Assembly: GCF_900103405.1 (NCBI RefSeq)
Contig: NZ_FNHX01000004.1
Location: 124,001 to 188,000, forward strand
Source of the DNA: Polaromonas sp. JS666
GTDB taxonomy: Bacteria > Pseudomonadota > Gammaproteobacteria > Burkholderiales > Burkholderiaceae_C
Length of the DNA: 64,000 nucleotides
Direction: 5' to 3'
The notes under the pieces were generated by a model. It saw nothing but the letters and a program-made list of their open reading frames with translations, did not search any database and had not been told where the DNA came from. This document shows, piece by piece, positions 1 to 7,819 of the stretch (positions are counted from its first letter, which is position 1; the number at the start of each line of letters is the position of its first letter). The translations under genes were made by a program, and so were the position numbers.

Positions 1-554
1 CGGTGCCGGCCACGACGAGGTCCATCTTCGAATCCTTGAGCTGGGTCTTGCCGGGGTTCAGCACGTACTGGCCGTCGATGTAGGCCACGCGCGCGGCGCC
101 GATGGGGCCGTTGAAGGGAATGCCGGAAATCGACAGGGCGGCGCTAGAAGCGATCAGCGCGGGGATGTCGCCTTCGACTTCAGGGTTCAGCGACAGCACG
201 TGGATCACGACCTGCACTTCGTTGAAGAAGCCTTCGGGGAACAGCGGACGGATGGGGCGGTCGATCAGGCGGGAAGTCAGCGTTTCGAATTCGCTGGGGC
301 GGCCTTCGCGCTTGAAGAAGCTGCCGGGGATGCGGCCGGCGGCATAGGTTTTTTCGAGGTAGTCGACGGTCAGGGGAAAGAAATCCTGGCCGGGCTTGGC
401 ATCGGACTTGGCGACCACGGTGGCCAGCACCACGGTGCCGTCCATGTCTACGACGACGGCGCCGCTGGACTGCCGGGCGATTTCGCCGGTTTCCATCGTG
501 ACCTTGTGCTGGCCCCATTGGAAGGACTTGGTGACTTTGTTGAAAATGCTCATG
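1..554 (-). CDS. pnp: Polyribonucleotide nucleotidyltransferase, N-terminal part (cut by window edge)
   Basis: PNPase degrades RNA 3' to 5' by phosphorolysis in the degradosome. The reverse strand from the ATG at 552-554 reads [19 protein letters not shown] and continues with the first RNase PH domain, including [24 protein letters not shown] and the RPIRPLFP motif typical of PNPase. Only the first 184 residues of about 700-750 are inside the window; the gene runs off the left edge. A GGAGATAAG-like ribosome site lies just before the ATG. It sits downstream of rpsO on the same strand, the order known from many proteobacteria, where pnp is co-transcribed with rpsO and autoregulated through the leader. 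Identification is secure. Confidence 0.97.
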
Positions 555-628
555 TTCTTATCTCCACTAAATTCACACGCTTGAGGCAGCGCGGGAGGCC
601 CGGAGCGGCGGCTGGCTGAACACGATGC

Positions 629-684
629 CATTCCACAAAATGCCTGGGCTCAGCGGGCTTGCCCAGGGCTTTTTTTGTGGAATG
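629..684 (-). promoter_or_regulatory. Long imperfect hairpin in the rpsO-pnp leader
   Basis: CATTCCACAAAA (629-640) pairs with TTTTGTGGAATG (673-684), and GCCTGGGC (642-649) pairs with GCCCAGGGC (661-669) with one bulge, giving a stem of about 20 pairs with a small internal loop. It lies 75 nt upstream of the pnp start. In E. coli an RNase III-cleaved stem at the same place is the target of PNPase autoregulation; the position fits that role here, which is inference. Read on the + strand the inner stem followed by seven T also resembles a terminator, but there is no + strand gene upstream that needs one. Confidence 0.55.
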
Positions 685-718
685 ACACAGCGCGTGCTCG
701 TTTTGCCTTGCTCCGAAG

Positions 719-757
719 TAAAAAGCGCCTGAGCTAGTGAACTAACTCAGGCGCTTT
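719..757 (-). terminator. Rho-independent terminator after rpsO
   Basis: On the reverse strand AAAGCGCCTGAG (757-746) and its complement CTCAGGCGCTTT (733-722) form a perfect 12-bp stem with a 12-nt loop, followed directly by TTTTAC. It lies 18 nt after the rpsO stop codon and upstream of pnp, so some transcripts must read through if pnp is co-transcribed. Confidence 0.8.
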
Positions 758-774
758 CAAATTCTTGTTACCGA

Positions 775-1041
775 TTACTTGCGCAGGCCAAGCTTGGCGA
801 TCAGCGCGGTGTAACGGTCTGCGTCTTTGGACTTCAGGTAGTCCAGCAGCTTGCGGCGGCGGCTCACCATGCGCAGCAGGCCGCGGCGGCCGTGGTGATC
901 CTTGGCGTTGGCCTTGAAATGGGGGGTCAGTTCGTTGATGCGGCCGGTCAGCAGCGCCACTTGAACTTCAGGGCTGCCGGTGTCGCCGGCGGCACGTGCG
1001 TTGGCCTGGACGATTTCGGCCTTGACGGATTTTGCAATCAT
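775..1041 (-). CDS. rpsO: 30S ribosomal protein S15
   Basis: S15 binds 16S rRNA early in small-subunit assembly. The 88-residue product begins [20 protein letters not shown] and carries the family signature [17 protein letters not shown] and the basic [21 protein letters not shown] helix that contacts rRNA. Its length matches the usual 88-89 residues. A longer open frame exists upstream, but the ATG at 1039-1041 is preceded by a GGAAAGAG ribosome site and matches the family start. It is followed by a terminator and then pnp. Confidence 0.97.
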   Translation of the reverse strand: MIAKSVKAEIVQANARAAGDTGSPEVQVALLTGRINELTPHFKANAKDHHGRRGLLRMVSRRRKLLDYLKSKDADRYTALIAKLGLRK

Positions 1042-1134
1042 GTTTTCTCTTTCCTGCACCGAGGTGCGCTTGCGAGCGAAGCAGTGTTCCCGACATGGGA
1101 GATGAATAAACCGCTTTCGTCGTGTTCCGGCATG

Positions 1135-1155
1135 AAAAAGGCCCCAAAAAGGCCT
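1135..1155 (-). terminator. Short terminator-like hairpin after the aminotransferase gene
   Basis: On the reverse strand AGGCC (1155-1151) pairs with GGCCT (1143-1139) across a T-rich 7-nt loop and is followed by TTTT. It lies 40 nt after the aminotransferase stop and about 95 nt upstream of rpsO. The stem is only 5 bp, so the call is moderate. Confidence 0.45.
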
Positions 1156-1195
1156 CAAACTGCGCAGAGCCTTGGATTATAGCCTGAGAAGCAGT

Positions 1196-2398
1196 TCAGG
1201 CTCCAAGCCAGCCTTTCAGCCGCTCCACCCCCTGTCCCAGCCTGGCCACGTCCTGGCTGGCGAAGCACCAGCGCAGCCAGCCCTGGGCCTCGGGCCCGGG
1301 ATTGACCATAAAGGCATTGCCCGGCGCCAGGCCCAGGCCAGCCTCCACGACCAGACGCTTGGCCGTTTCCAGCGAGTCGCCAAAACGCCCAGGGTTTGCG
1401 GGGTCTTGCAGCCGGAAAAAGGCGTACATGCCGCCTTTGGCCGGGGCCAGTTGCACGCCGGGCACGGCCTGCAGCAGCGGCACCAGGGTATCGCGGCAGG
1501 TTTTGAGGTGCGCCACCACCCGCGGCGTGATGTCGGCCGTGCGTTTTAGGGCCACCAGCCCGGCCCGCTGCACGAAAACGGGTGCGCAGGAGGTGTTGAA
1601 CTCCACCAGCTTGCCCATGTGCGGTGTCATCGTGGCCGGCATCACCAGCCAACCCAGGCGCCAGCCGGTCATCAAAAAGCTCTTGGAAAAGCTGTGGACC
1701 ACCACCAGCCGGTCCTCAGGCGCCGCGATGTCCAGGAAACTGGGCGCGCAGCCATTCGGGGTGGGCTCGTAATACAGCCGCTCATACACCTCGTCGGCCA
1801 GTATCCAGGTCCCGGTTTGACGGCAATGCGCCAGGATGGCCTCCTGCTCGGCGCGCGCCAGGGTCCAGCCCGTGGGATTGTTGGGTGCATTGACGATCAG
1901 CAGCTTGGTCTTGGGCGTGATGGCGGCCAGCAGTTCGGCCATATCCAGCCGCCATTCGCCCGCCACCGGCTTGAGGCTCACGCAGCGCACCCGCGCGCCC
2001 ATGATGGCCGGCTGGGCCGTCAGGTTGGGCCAGACCGGCGTGACGGCAACCACTTCGTCGCCGGCATCCACCAGCGCCTGCACGGCCAGCATCAAGGCAT
2101 TGACGCCGCCCGAGGTGACCGCAATGCGCTCCGCCGTGATGGGCGCGGCGCCCGGGCAGCGCAGACCCGCGGCGTAAGCCGCGATGGCTTCCCGCAGCTC
2201 GGGCAGGCCCAGGTTGTGGGCATAAAAGGTCTCGCCCTGCTGCAGCGAAGCGGCGGCGGCGTCGCGGATAAAGGCCGGCGTGACCTCGTCGCTTTCGCCA
2301 AACCAGAACTTGAGCACGTCGCTGCGCCCCATGCCGGCATTGGCGACCTGGCGGATCATGGATTCTTCAAGGTTTAAAACAGCTTGTCTCATGGTCAT
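1196..2398 (-). CDS. PLP-dependent aminotransferase, class I/II
   Basis: A fold-type I aminotransferase of 400 residues. Visible landmarks are the cofactor-binding NAPNNPTGW (residues 170-178), the aspartate that contacts the pyridine ring in ADEVYERLYYEP (about 202), and the Schiff-base lysine in HSFSKSFLMTGWRLG (Lys239). The amino-acid substrate cannot be told from sequence. The gene follows the solute-binding protein gene on the same strand with a 54-bp gap, so the pair may be co-transcribed; that would link it to amino-acid uptake, but this is inference. A start three codons downstream (second Met) is possible. Confidence 0.85.
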   Translation of the reverse strand: MTMRQAVLNLEESMIRQVANAGMGRSDVLKFWFGESDEVTPAFIRDAAAASLQQGETFYAHNLGLPELREAIAAYAAGLRCPGAAPITAERIAVTSGGVNALMLAVQALVDAGDEVVAVTPVWPNLTAQPAIMGARVRCVSLKPVAGEWRLDMAELLAAITPKTKLLIVNAPNNPTGWTLARAEQEAILAHCRQTGTWILADEVYERLYYEPTPNGCAPSFLDIAAPEDRLVVVHSFSKSFLMTGWRLGWLVMPATMTPHMGKLVEFNTSCAPVFVQRAGLVALKRTADITPRVVAHLKTCRDTLVPLLQAVPGVQLAPAKGGMYAFFRLQDPANPGRFGDSLETAKRLVVEAGLGLAPGNAFMVNPGPEAQGWLRWCFASQDVARLGQGVERLKGWLGA

Positions 2399-2452
2399 GG
2401 GAATGTTCGATCTGCCTGCCGGCGTCCGTCAAAAAAACAAAGAAATTGAAAC

Positions 2453-3718
2453 TCAAGGCCGGACCATCTTGCAGCTGCTCGGCTGCTCAGCCCGCTCGGG
2501 CGAGATGGTCTTGATCACGCGAAAGCCGTAGCCCGAGCCTTCCACGTCGAACTTCACGCCCGGCGAGCCCTGCTTGCCCATCAGCGCCACCAGCAGCGGC
2601 TGCTGGAACTGGTGGTCCAGCGCGCGCATGGCGCCCTGGTGGCCCGCAAAATTGACGGCACCGCGCTCGAGTTGCGCCGCCACCGCGCCGGCCTCGGTGC
2701 TGCCGGCTTTGTCAAGGCTCTGGGCCAGGGCCTCGACCATGAGCTGCATGCGCATGTGCACATAGTCGTCCTGCGGTTTCGGGAAACGCTGGCGGAAGGA
2801 TTGGTAAAACGCCTCGGACTGCGCGCCCGCCTCGTTGGGGAACCAGTCGGCCACGGCGACCACCTTGCCCACGCCGGCCTCCCCCAGCGCGCCCGGCACG
2901 CCCAGCGCATTGCCGTAGAAGGTGTAGAACTTGCCCTCGTAGCCCACTTCCCTGGCCGCCTTGATCAGCAGGGTCAGATCGTTCCCCCAGTTGCCCGTGA
3001 GCACCGCCTGCGCGCCGCTGGCCTTGATCTTCGCGGCATAGGGAATGAAGTCCTTGACGCGGCCCAGCGCGTGCAACTCATCGCCCACGATCTGCACGTC
3101 GGGGCGTTGCGCGCCCAGCTGCTTGCGGGCCTCGCGCAACACCGCCTGGCCGAAGCTGTAGTCCTGGCCTATCAGGTAAATGCTTTTGAGCGCCTTGTCG
3201 TCCTTGAGCACGTCCATGAGCGCGGCCATGCGCATGTCGGCGTGCGCGTCGAAACGGAAATGCCAGTAGCTGCATTTTTCGTTCGTCAAGATGGGATCGA
3301 CCGCCGAGTAGTTCAGGAAGAGCACGCGCTTTTTCGGCTCGCGTTCGTTGTGCTTGTTGATGGCGTCTATGAGCACCGCCGCGATGGCCGACGAATTGCC
3401 CTGCGCGATGATGGTCACGCCGTCGTCGATGGCCGAGCGCAAAGCCGCCAGCGCCTCTTCGTTCTGGCCCTTGCTGTCGTAGCGCTCGACCACCAGGTTG
3501 CGCGGCCCGCCAGCCAGCTTCACGCCGCCGCGCGCGTTGACACGTTCGGTGGCCCAGACCAGGTTGCGGAACACCGCCTCGCCGGTGTTGGCAAAGGCGC
3601 CCGACAGGCTTTCGATCAACGCGATGCGTACCGGTGGCTGGCCGGCGGTCTGCGCGCCGGCACCCAAGGCGGCGCAAAGACATAGGGCCGTGAAAAGGCG
3701 TTTCAAGTGTTGGCGCAT
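2453..3718 (-). CDS. Periplasmic solute-binding protein of a branched-chain amino-acid-type ABC transporter
   Basis: A 421-residue LivK-type periplasmic binding protein (peripla_BP_6-like). The N-terminus MRQHLKRLFTALCLCAALGAG followed by AQT is a signal peptide with a probable Ala-x-Ala cleavage site. Mature sequence starts with PVRIALIESLSGAFANTGEA, the first strand-helix typical of this family, and later shows IIAQGNSSAIAAVLIDAIN and YLIGQDYSFGQAVLREARK. The ATG at 3716-3718 has a GGAG ribosome site 9 nt upstream, which decides against the longer frame. No permease or ATPase genes are adjacent, so it is an orphan binding protein here. Ligand unknown. Confidence 0.85.
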   Translation of the reverse strand: MRQHLKRLFTALCLCAALGAGAQTAGQPPVRIALIESLSGAFANTGEAVFRNLVWATERVNARGGVKLAGGPRNLVVERYDSKGQNEEALAALRSAIDDGVTIIAQGNSSAIAAVLIDAINKHNEREPKKRVLFLNYSAVDPILTNEKCSYWHFRFDAHADMRMAALMDVLKDDKALKSIYLIGQDYSFGQAVLREARKQLGAQRPDVQIVGDELHALGRVKDFIPYAAKIKASGAQAVLTGNWGNDLTLLIKAAREVGYEGKFYTFYGNALGVPGALGEAGVGKVVAVADWFPNEAGAQSEAFYQSFRQRFPKPQDDYVHMRMQLMVEALAQSLDKAGSTEAGAVAAQLERGAVNFAGHQGAMRALDHQFQQPLLVALMGKQGSPGVKFDVEGSGYGFRVIKTISPERAEQPSSCKMVRP

Positions 3719-3858
3719 AAAAAAGAACTCCCTGTTTTTCGCTGAATCTGGCTTGAATAAACCGGCTGCACACCTAACTGGTGTGCATGCGGCAATCACG
3801 GTGAACGCCGCGCAGTGTAAGGGGAAACCGCCCCTTGTTAACCCATCAAGGAACAGCC

Positions 3859-4260
3859 ATGTTTTACTCTCTCGCCCATCGCCCCGCTCGCGCCTTTCAT
3901 CGCCACTACGCGCCCGTCGTGAGCAACGGCGCCCTGGAAAAATTCCTCAATGACACCTTCTCCTCGCTCTCCGATGCCGGCGCCGCCAAGTCCGCCAGCG
4001 TGGAGGACCAGGAAAAAGCCTACACCCTGCAGCTCGACGTCCCGGGTCTCGCCCGCGAACACCTGGACATCGGCATCGAAGGCGATGTGGTCCGCGTGGC
4101 CAGCAAAGAGGACGCGCCCCGCAAGGTCAAGGCCGCCTGGCGCTTCCCGCTGGAAATCGACACCGCCAACAGCTCGGCCAAGCTCGAGAACGGCGTGCTG
4201 ACCCTGACGCTGGGCAAAAAAGTCCCCGTCAGCAACGTCACGCACCTCGATATTCAATAA
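3859..4260 (+). CDS. Hsp20/alpha-crystallin small heat-shock protein
   Basis: An ATP-independent holdase chaperone of 133 residues. After a short N-terminal arm (MFYSLAHRPARAFHRHYAP) comes an alpha-crystallin domain from about residue 48, with KAYTLQLDVPGLAREHLDI, the strand AWRFPLEIDTANSSAKLENG and the terminal GVLTLTLGKK. The ATG at 3859 follows an AAGGAA ribosome site; an earlier in-frame ATG at 3835 lacks one. It is monocistronic and converges on tsaD with a 16-bp gap. Confidence 0.9.
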   Translation: MFYSLAHRPARAFHRHYAPVVSNGALEKFLNDTFSSLSDAGAAKSASVEDQEKAYTLQLDVPGLAREHLDIGIEGDVVRVASKEDAPRKVKAAWRFPLEIDTANSSAKLENGVLTLTLGKKVPVSNVTHLDIQ

Positions 4261-4276
4261 CCGGGTAGTCCGGGAT

Positions 4277-5320
4277 TCAGGCTGCTTCAGCCTGCAGCTC
4301 TGCCAGGTTCCAGCGCGGCTTCACGTCAAAGGTGTAGCCGCGCTGCAGCGTTTCCAGCCCCGCCTGCAGCCGCATGCCGGCCGCCAGCGCAATCATCGCG
4401 CCGTTGTCGGTGCACAAATGCAATTCGGGGTAATGCACGCGTATGCCGCGTTGCTTGCATACGGCATTGAGCTGGCTGCGCAGCAGCGCATTGGCGCCCA
4501 CGCCACCGGCCACCACCAGGCGCTTGAGCCCGGTTTGGGCCATAGCGGCCAGTGATTTTTTGACCAACACTTCCACAATCGCCGCCTGCGTGGCAGCCGC
4601 CAGGTCGGCCTTGCGGCTTTCCAGGTCTGGCCCCAGCTTTTTGGCCTGCGTCAGCACCGCGGTCTTGAGCCCGGCAAAGGAAAAATCGAGGTCGCCGCTG
4701 TGCAGCAAGGGCCGCGGCAGCTTGAAAGCCGCGCCGTCGCCTCCTTCAGCCAGCTTAGACAAGTGCGGGCCGCCCGGATAGGGCAGGCCCATGAGCTTGG
4801 CCGACTTGTCAAAGGCCTCGCCGGCCGCGTCGTCAATGGTTTCACCGAGCAGCTCGTAGCTGCCTACGCGGTCCACCCGCATCAGCTGGGTGTGGCCGCC
4901 CGACACCAGCAGCGCCACAAACGGAAACTCCGGCGGGTCGGCGCTCAGGAAGGGCGACAGCAGATGGCCTTCCAGGTGGTGCACACCCATGGCCGGCTTG
5001 CCCAGCGCCGCCGCCAGCGAGCAAGCCACCCCGGCCCCCACCAGAAGCGCGCCGGCCAATCCGGGCCCGCGCGTGTAAGCCACCACATCCACCTGCGCCA
5101 GGCTGCTGCCCGCCTCCGCCATCACCTGCTGCGTCAGGGGCAATACACGGCGTATATGGTCGCGGCTCGCCAGCTCAGGCACCACGCCGCCATAGGCTTG
5201 GTGCATGGCGATCTGGCTGTACAGCGCATGCGACAGCAGGCGCGGCACGCCGGCGCCGCTGGCATCCACCAGCGCCACGCCGGTTTCATCACAACTCGAT
5301 TCGATACCTAGAACTAGCAT
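4277..5320 (-). CDS. tsaD: tRNA N6-adenosine threonylcarbamoyltransferase
   Basis: TsaD transfers threonylcarbamoyl from TC-AMP to A37 of ANN-decoding tRNAs, working with TsaB and TsaE. The 347-residue product starts [17 protein letters not shown], has the metal-binding histidines in [12 protein letters not shown] (His115, His119), the ASKHA-fold loop [20 protein letters not shown], and the aspartate in [10 protein letters not shown]. Length is typical for the family. Identification is secure. Confidence 0.97.
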   Translation of the reverse strand: MLVLGIESSCDETGVALVDASGAGVPRLLSHALYSQIAMHQAYGGVVPELASRDHIRRVLPLTQQVMAEAGSSLAQVDVVAYTRGPGLAGALLVGAGVACSLAAALGKPAMGVHHLEGHLLSPFLSADPPEFPFVALLVSGGHTQLMRVDRVGSYELLGETIDDAAGEAFDKSAKLMGLPYPGGPHLSKLAEGGDGAAFKLPRPLLHSGDLDFSFAGLKTAVLTQAKKLGPDLESRKADLAAATQAAIVEVLVKKSLAAMAQTGLKRLVVAGGVGANALLRSQLNAVCKQRGIRVHYPELHLCTDNGAMIALAAGMRLQAGLETLQRGYTFDVKPRWNLAELQAEAA

Positions 5321-5401
5321 CGTTCAAGTGTAAGGTTTAGACAGCGCGCCCCCGGATACTTAGCCATCACATGTTGTGGTTCGTGGGAATTCTTCTACCC
5401 A

Positions 5402-5494
5402 GCACAAGCCGCGGAACTGGCTTTGCCAGACCGCAGGCGGGCGGCCCCCTCGGGGGGCAGGGAGCGACACGAAGTGCGCGACCGTGGGGGCACG
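5402..5494 (+). repeat. Intergenic G+C-rich repeat, copy 1
   Basis: The segment runs GCGGAACTGGCTTTGCCAGA, then a CCCCCTCGGGGGGCAGGGAG core, then GAAGTG and CGACCGTGGGGGC. The same module recurs at 9634-9723 and 32152-32250 (same strand), 32020-32111 (opposite strand) and in shortened form twice at 53774-53937. It contains two internal palindromes, TGGCTTTGCCA and CCCCCTCGGGGGG. It sits between the divergent tsaD and nasT-like genes. Confidence 0.7.
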
Positions 5495-5514
5495 TTTCTT
5501 GCACTTACACCTCC

Positions 5515-6147
5515 ATGACGCCGTCACAATCCCTGCGCCTGGTCATCATCGCACCGGACCTCCTGGAGTCCGCGTCCGCTGACGACCATGCACGGGAGCT
5601 CGCCGAGCGCTCGCGCCAGCTGCGCATAGGCCTGCTGGAAAACGGTTACAACATCGTCGCGGTGCTGCCGGCCGACACCTTTCTGGATGAACGCCTGGCG
5701 CAGTTGCAGCCCGACATGATCATCGTGGACGCCGAAAGCGAGGCTCGCGATTCCCTGGAGCATGTGGTGATGGCGACGCGGGACGCGCGGCGGCCCATCG
5801 TGCTGTTCACCAACGACAACGACACCAGCCACGTCAAGGACGCCGTCGCGGCCGGCGTATCGGCTTACGTGGTGGCCGGGCTCTCGCCAGACCGCATCCG
5901 CCCCATCCTGGACGTGGCCATGGCGCGCTTTGAGCACGAGCAAGGCCTGCGAAAGGAACTGGCGCATGCCAAAACCGAGCTGCACGAGCGAAAAGTCATA
6001 GACCGGGCCAAAGGCATGCTGATGCAGCGCCAGGGACTGTCCGAGCAGGCCGCCTACGAGAAGCTGCGCAAGGCCGCCATGGACAAGGGCCTGCGCCTGG
6101 GCGAGGTGGCCCAGCGCATGCTGGACGCCCTGGACCTGCTGGGCTGA
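5515..6147 (+). CDS. nasT: ANTAR-domain transcription antiterminator, NasT-like
   Basis: A 210-residue regulator with an N-terminal receiver-like domain (residues about 7-135) and a C-terminal ANTAR RNA-binding domain (about 150-208: LHERKVIDRAKGMLMQRQ, then LSEQAAYEKLRKAAMDKG and LGEVAQRMLDAL). ANTAR proteins bind paired hexaloop hairpins in leader RNA and prevent termination. Such a leader lies directly downstream, before nrtA, which makes the target clear by position. The ATG at 5515 is used because upstream frame is made of the intergenic repeat. The usual partner NasS, a cytoplasmic nitrate sensor, is not encoded next to it. Confidence 0.85.
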   Translation: MTPSQSLRLVIIAPDLLESASADDHARELAERSRQLRIGLLENGYNIVAVLPADTFLDERLAQLQPDMIIVDAESEARDSLEHVVMATRDARRPIVLFTNDNDTSHVKDAVAAGVSAYVVAGLSPDRIRPILDVAMARFEHEQGLRKELAHAKTELHERKVIDRAKGMLMQRQGLSEQAAYEKLRKAAMDKGLRLGEVAQRMLDALDLLG

Positions 6148-6189
6148 TCCGCCGGCCGGGCCGCCCCGGCCACCCTCAATTGGTGCAGC

Positions 6190-6204
6190 GCACAAATTAG
6201 GTGC
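6190..6204 (+). promoter_or_regulatory. Candidate NtrC-binding site upstream of nrtA
   Basis: GCACAAATTAGGTGC matches the NtrC enhancer pattern GCAC-N6-GGTGC seen in E. coli glnA sites. It lies about 125 bp upstream of the -24 element at 6328, a normal enhancer distance. A further GGTGC half-site (6182-6186) sits just before it. Confidence 0.6.
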
Positions 6205-6327
6205 GAATAACAAGCCGCGCCGTTTTGGCGCCCCGCCCCGCAACTCCTGGCCCTGGGGGGCGTACAAAGGGAGTTTTCCCGCGCGCCCCCTCTCTAGAAC
6301 AAGGCTTTCGTCAACTTTCGGAGCCCC

Positions 6328-6343
6328 TGGCACAGCTTTTGCA
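6328..6343 (+). promoter_or_regulatory. Sigma-54 promoter of the nrtA operon
   Basis: TGGCACAGCTTTTGCA matches the consensus TGGCAC-N5-TTGCA exactly, with GG and GC separated by 10 nt. Transcription would begin near 6354-6356, immediately before the first ANTAR hairpin, so the whole leader element would be in the transcript. Confidence 0.85.
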
Positions 6344-6356
6344 CTGCACTAAGCAC

Positions 6357-6409
6357 TGGCCAAGGATGGCCATACGGCACAGCACTTCAACGACGAAGTG
6401 TGTGGTGCC
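6357..6409 (+). promoter_or_regulatory. Tandem ANTAR-target hairpins in the nrtA leader RNA
   Basis: Hairpin 1 is TGGCC-AAGGAT-GGCCA (6357-6372). Hairpin 2 is CACTTC-AACGAC-GAAGTG (6383-6400), extended by an outer GGCAC/GTGCC pair (6376-6380 with 6405-6409). Both loops have six nucleotides with A at position 1 and G at position 4, the recognised specificity of ANTAR proteins. The element sits between a sigma-54 start and a terminator, as expected for NasT-type antitermination. Confidence 0.8.
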
Positions 6410-6421
6410 CCAAGGAACAAA

Positions 6422-6480
6422 GGCGTTCGCACCCTGCATCACGTTCAACGTGTTGCCCGGGTCGAGCGCCTTTTTTGTTT
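6422..6480 (+). terminator. Leader terminator before nrtA
   Basis: GGCGTTCGCACCC (6422-6434) pairs with GGGTCGAGCGCC (6459-6470) with one bulge and one G-U pair, capped by an inner ACGTT/AACGT hairpin, and is followed by TTTTTTGTTTTTG. This is a strong intrinsic terminator 35 nt before the nrtA start; it is the presumed point of antitermination. Confidence 0.8.
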
Positions 6481-6514
6481 TTGTCTTTTGTTTTTTTTAG
6501 CTGGAGCCGACCAC

Positions 6515-7759
6515 ATGACTGAACTGCTGAAATCTTCGCTGACACGCCGCACCGTTCTGCAAGCCGCGGCCGTGGGCGCCGTGGGCATCAACCCTGCCCT
6601 GCGCGCCGCCGTATACGCCCAGGGATCGGACGCACCGGAGAAAAAAGAGGTCAAGATCGGCTTCATTCCCCTGACCGACTGCGCCTCGGTGGTGATGGCC
6701 TCGGTGCTGGGCATAGACCAGAAGTACGGCGTCAAGATCATCCCGACCAAGGAAGCCAGCTGGGCCGGCGTGCGCGACAAGCTGGTCAACGGCGAACTGG
6801 ACTTCGCCCACGTGCTCTACGGCCTGGTCTACGGCGTGCACATGGGCACGGCCGGCCCCAAGAAGGACATGGCCGTGCTGATGACGCTCAACAACAACGG
6901 CCAGGCGATCACGCTGTCCAAGAAGCTCGCCGACAAGGGCGCGGTGGACGGCGCGGGCCTGGCCAAGCTGATGGCCAGCGACAAACGCGAATACACCTTT
7001 GCCCAGACCTTCCCCACCGGCACGCACGCCATGTGGCTTTATTACTGGCTGGCCGCCAACGGCATCAACCCGATGAAGGACGCCAAGGTCATCACCGTGC
7101 CGCCGCCGCAAATGGTGGCCAATATGCGCGTGGGCAATATGGACGGCTACTGCGTGGGCGAGCCCTGGGGCCACCGCGCCATCATCGACGGCATTGGCGT
7201 GACCGCCGTGACCACCCAGGACATCTGGAAGGACCACCCTGAAAAGGTGCTGGGCACCACCGCGGAATTCGTGCAGAAATACCCCAACACGGCGCGCGCC
7301 GTGACCGCCGCCATCATCGAGGCCGGTAAGTGGATTGACGCCAGCCTCACCAACAAGAACAAGATGGCCGAGACCGTGGCCGACAAGAGTTACGTCAACA
7401 CCAGCGTCGACGCGATCAACCAGCGCATCCTGGGCCGCTACCAGAACGGCATGGGCAAGACCTGGGACGACCCCAACTACATGAAGTTCTACAACGACGG
7501 CGCAGTGACCTTCCCCTACCTGTCCGACGGCATGTGGTTCCTCACGCAGCACAAGCGCTGGGGCCTGATCAAGGACCATCCGGACTACTTGGGCATCGCC
7601 AAAAAGATCAACCAGATCGATGTCTACAAGCAGGCCGCCACCGCCGCCAAGGCCAGCGTTCCCAAGGACGTGATGCGCAGCAGCAAGCTGATGGACGGTG
7701 CCGTCTGGGACGGCAAGGACCCGAAAAAGTACGCCGACAGCTTCAAGCTCCAGGCCTGA
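6515..7759 (+). CDS. nrtA: Nitrate ABC transporter substrate-binding protein
   Basis: A 414-residue nitrate/nitrite-binding protein of the NrtA/NasF/CmpA family, the extracytoplasmic receptor for the permease and ATPase that follow. The N-terminus SLTRRTVLQAAAVGAVGIN is a twin-arginine-type signal. The mature part has KIGFIPLTDCASVVMAS, KEASWAGVRDKLVNGELDFAH, and FPTGTHAMWLYYWLAANGI, all characteristic of the family, with GEPWGHRAI late in the binding lobe. The ATG at 6515 lies after the leader terminator; the longer upstream frame overlaps that RNA structure and is not a plausible start. The first gene of nrtABD, with 60 bp to nrtB. Confidence 0.93.
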   Translation: MTELLKSSLTRRTVLQAAAVGAVGINPALRAAVYAQGSDAPEKKEVKIGFIPLTDCASVVMASVLGIDQKYGVKIIPTKEASWAGVRDKLVNGELDFAHVLYGLVYGVHMGTAGPKKDMAVLMTLNNNGQAITLSKKLADKGAVDGAGLAKLMASDKREYTFAQTFPTGTHAMWLYYWLAANGINPMKDAKVITVPPPQMVANMRVGNMDGYCVGEPWGHRAIIDGIGVTAVTTQDIWKDHPEKVLGTTAEFVQKYPNTARAVTAAIIEAGKWIDASLTNKNKMAETVADKSYVNTSVDAINQRILGRYQNGMGKTWDDPNYMKFYNDGAVTFPYLSDGMWFLTQHKRWGLIKDHPDYLGIAKKINQIDVYKQAATAAKASVPKDVMRSSKLMDGAVWDGKDPKKYADSFKLQA

Positions 7760-7819
7760 GCCCGCGCCCCGCCCCAGCTCATCCACCGAACCTTCCACCC
7801 CACGCAAAGAGGTCACGCC

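Noticed and set aside
642-677. Terminator on the + strand (GC stem followed by seven T)
   Set aside because: There is no + strand gene upstream; the sequence is better explained as part of the pnp leader hairpin.
6398-6514. N-terminal extension of nrtA from an upstream ATG
   Set aside because: It would translate the leader terminator and displace the twin-arginine signal from the N-terminus.
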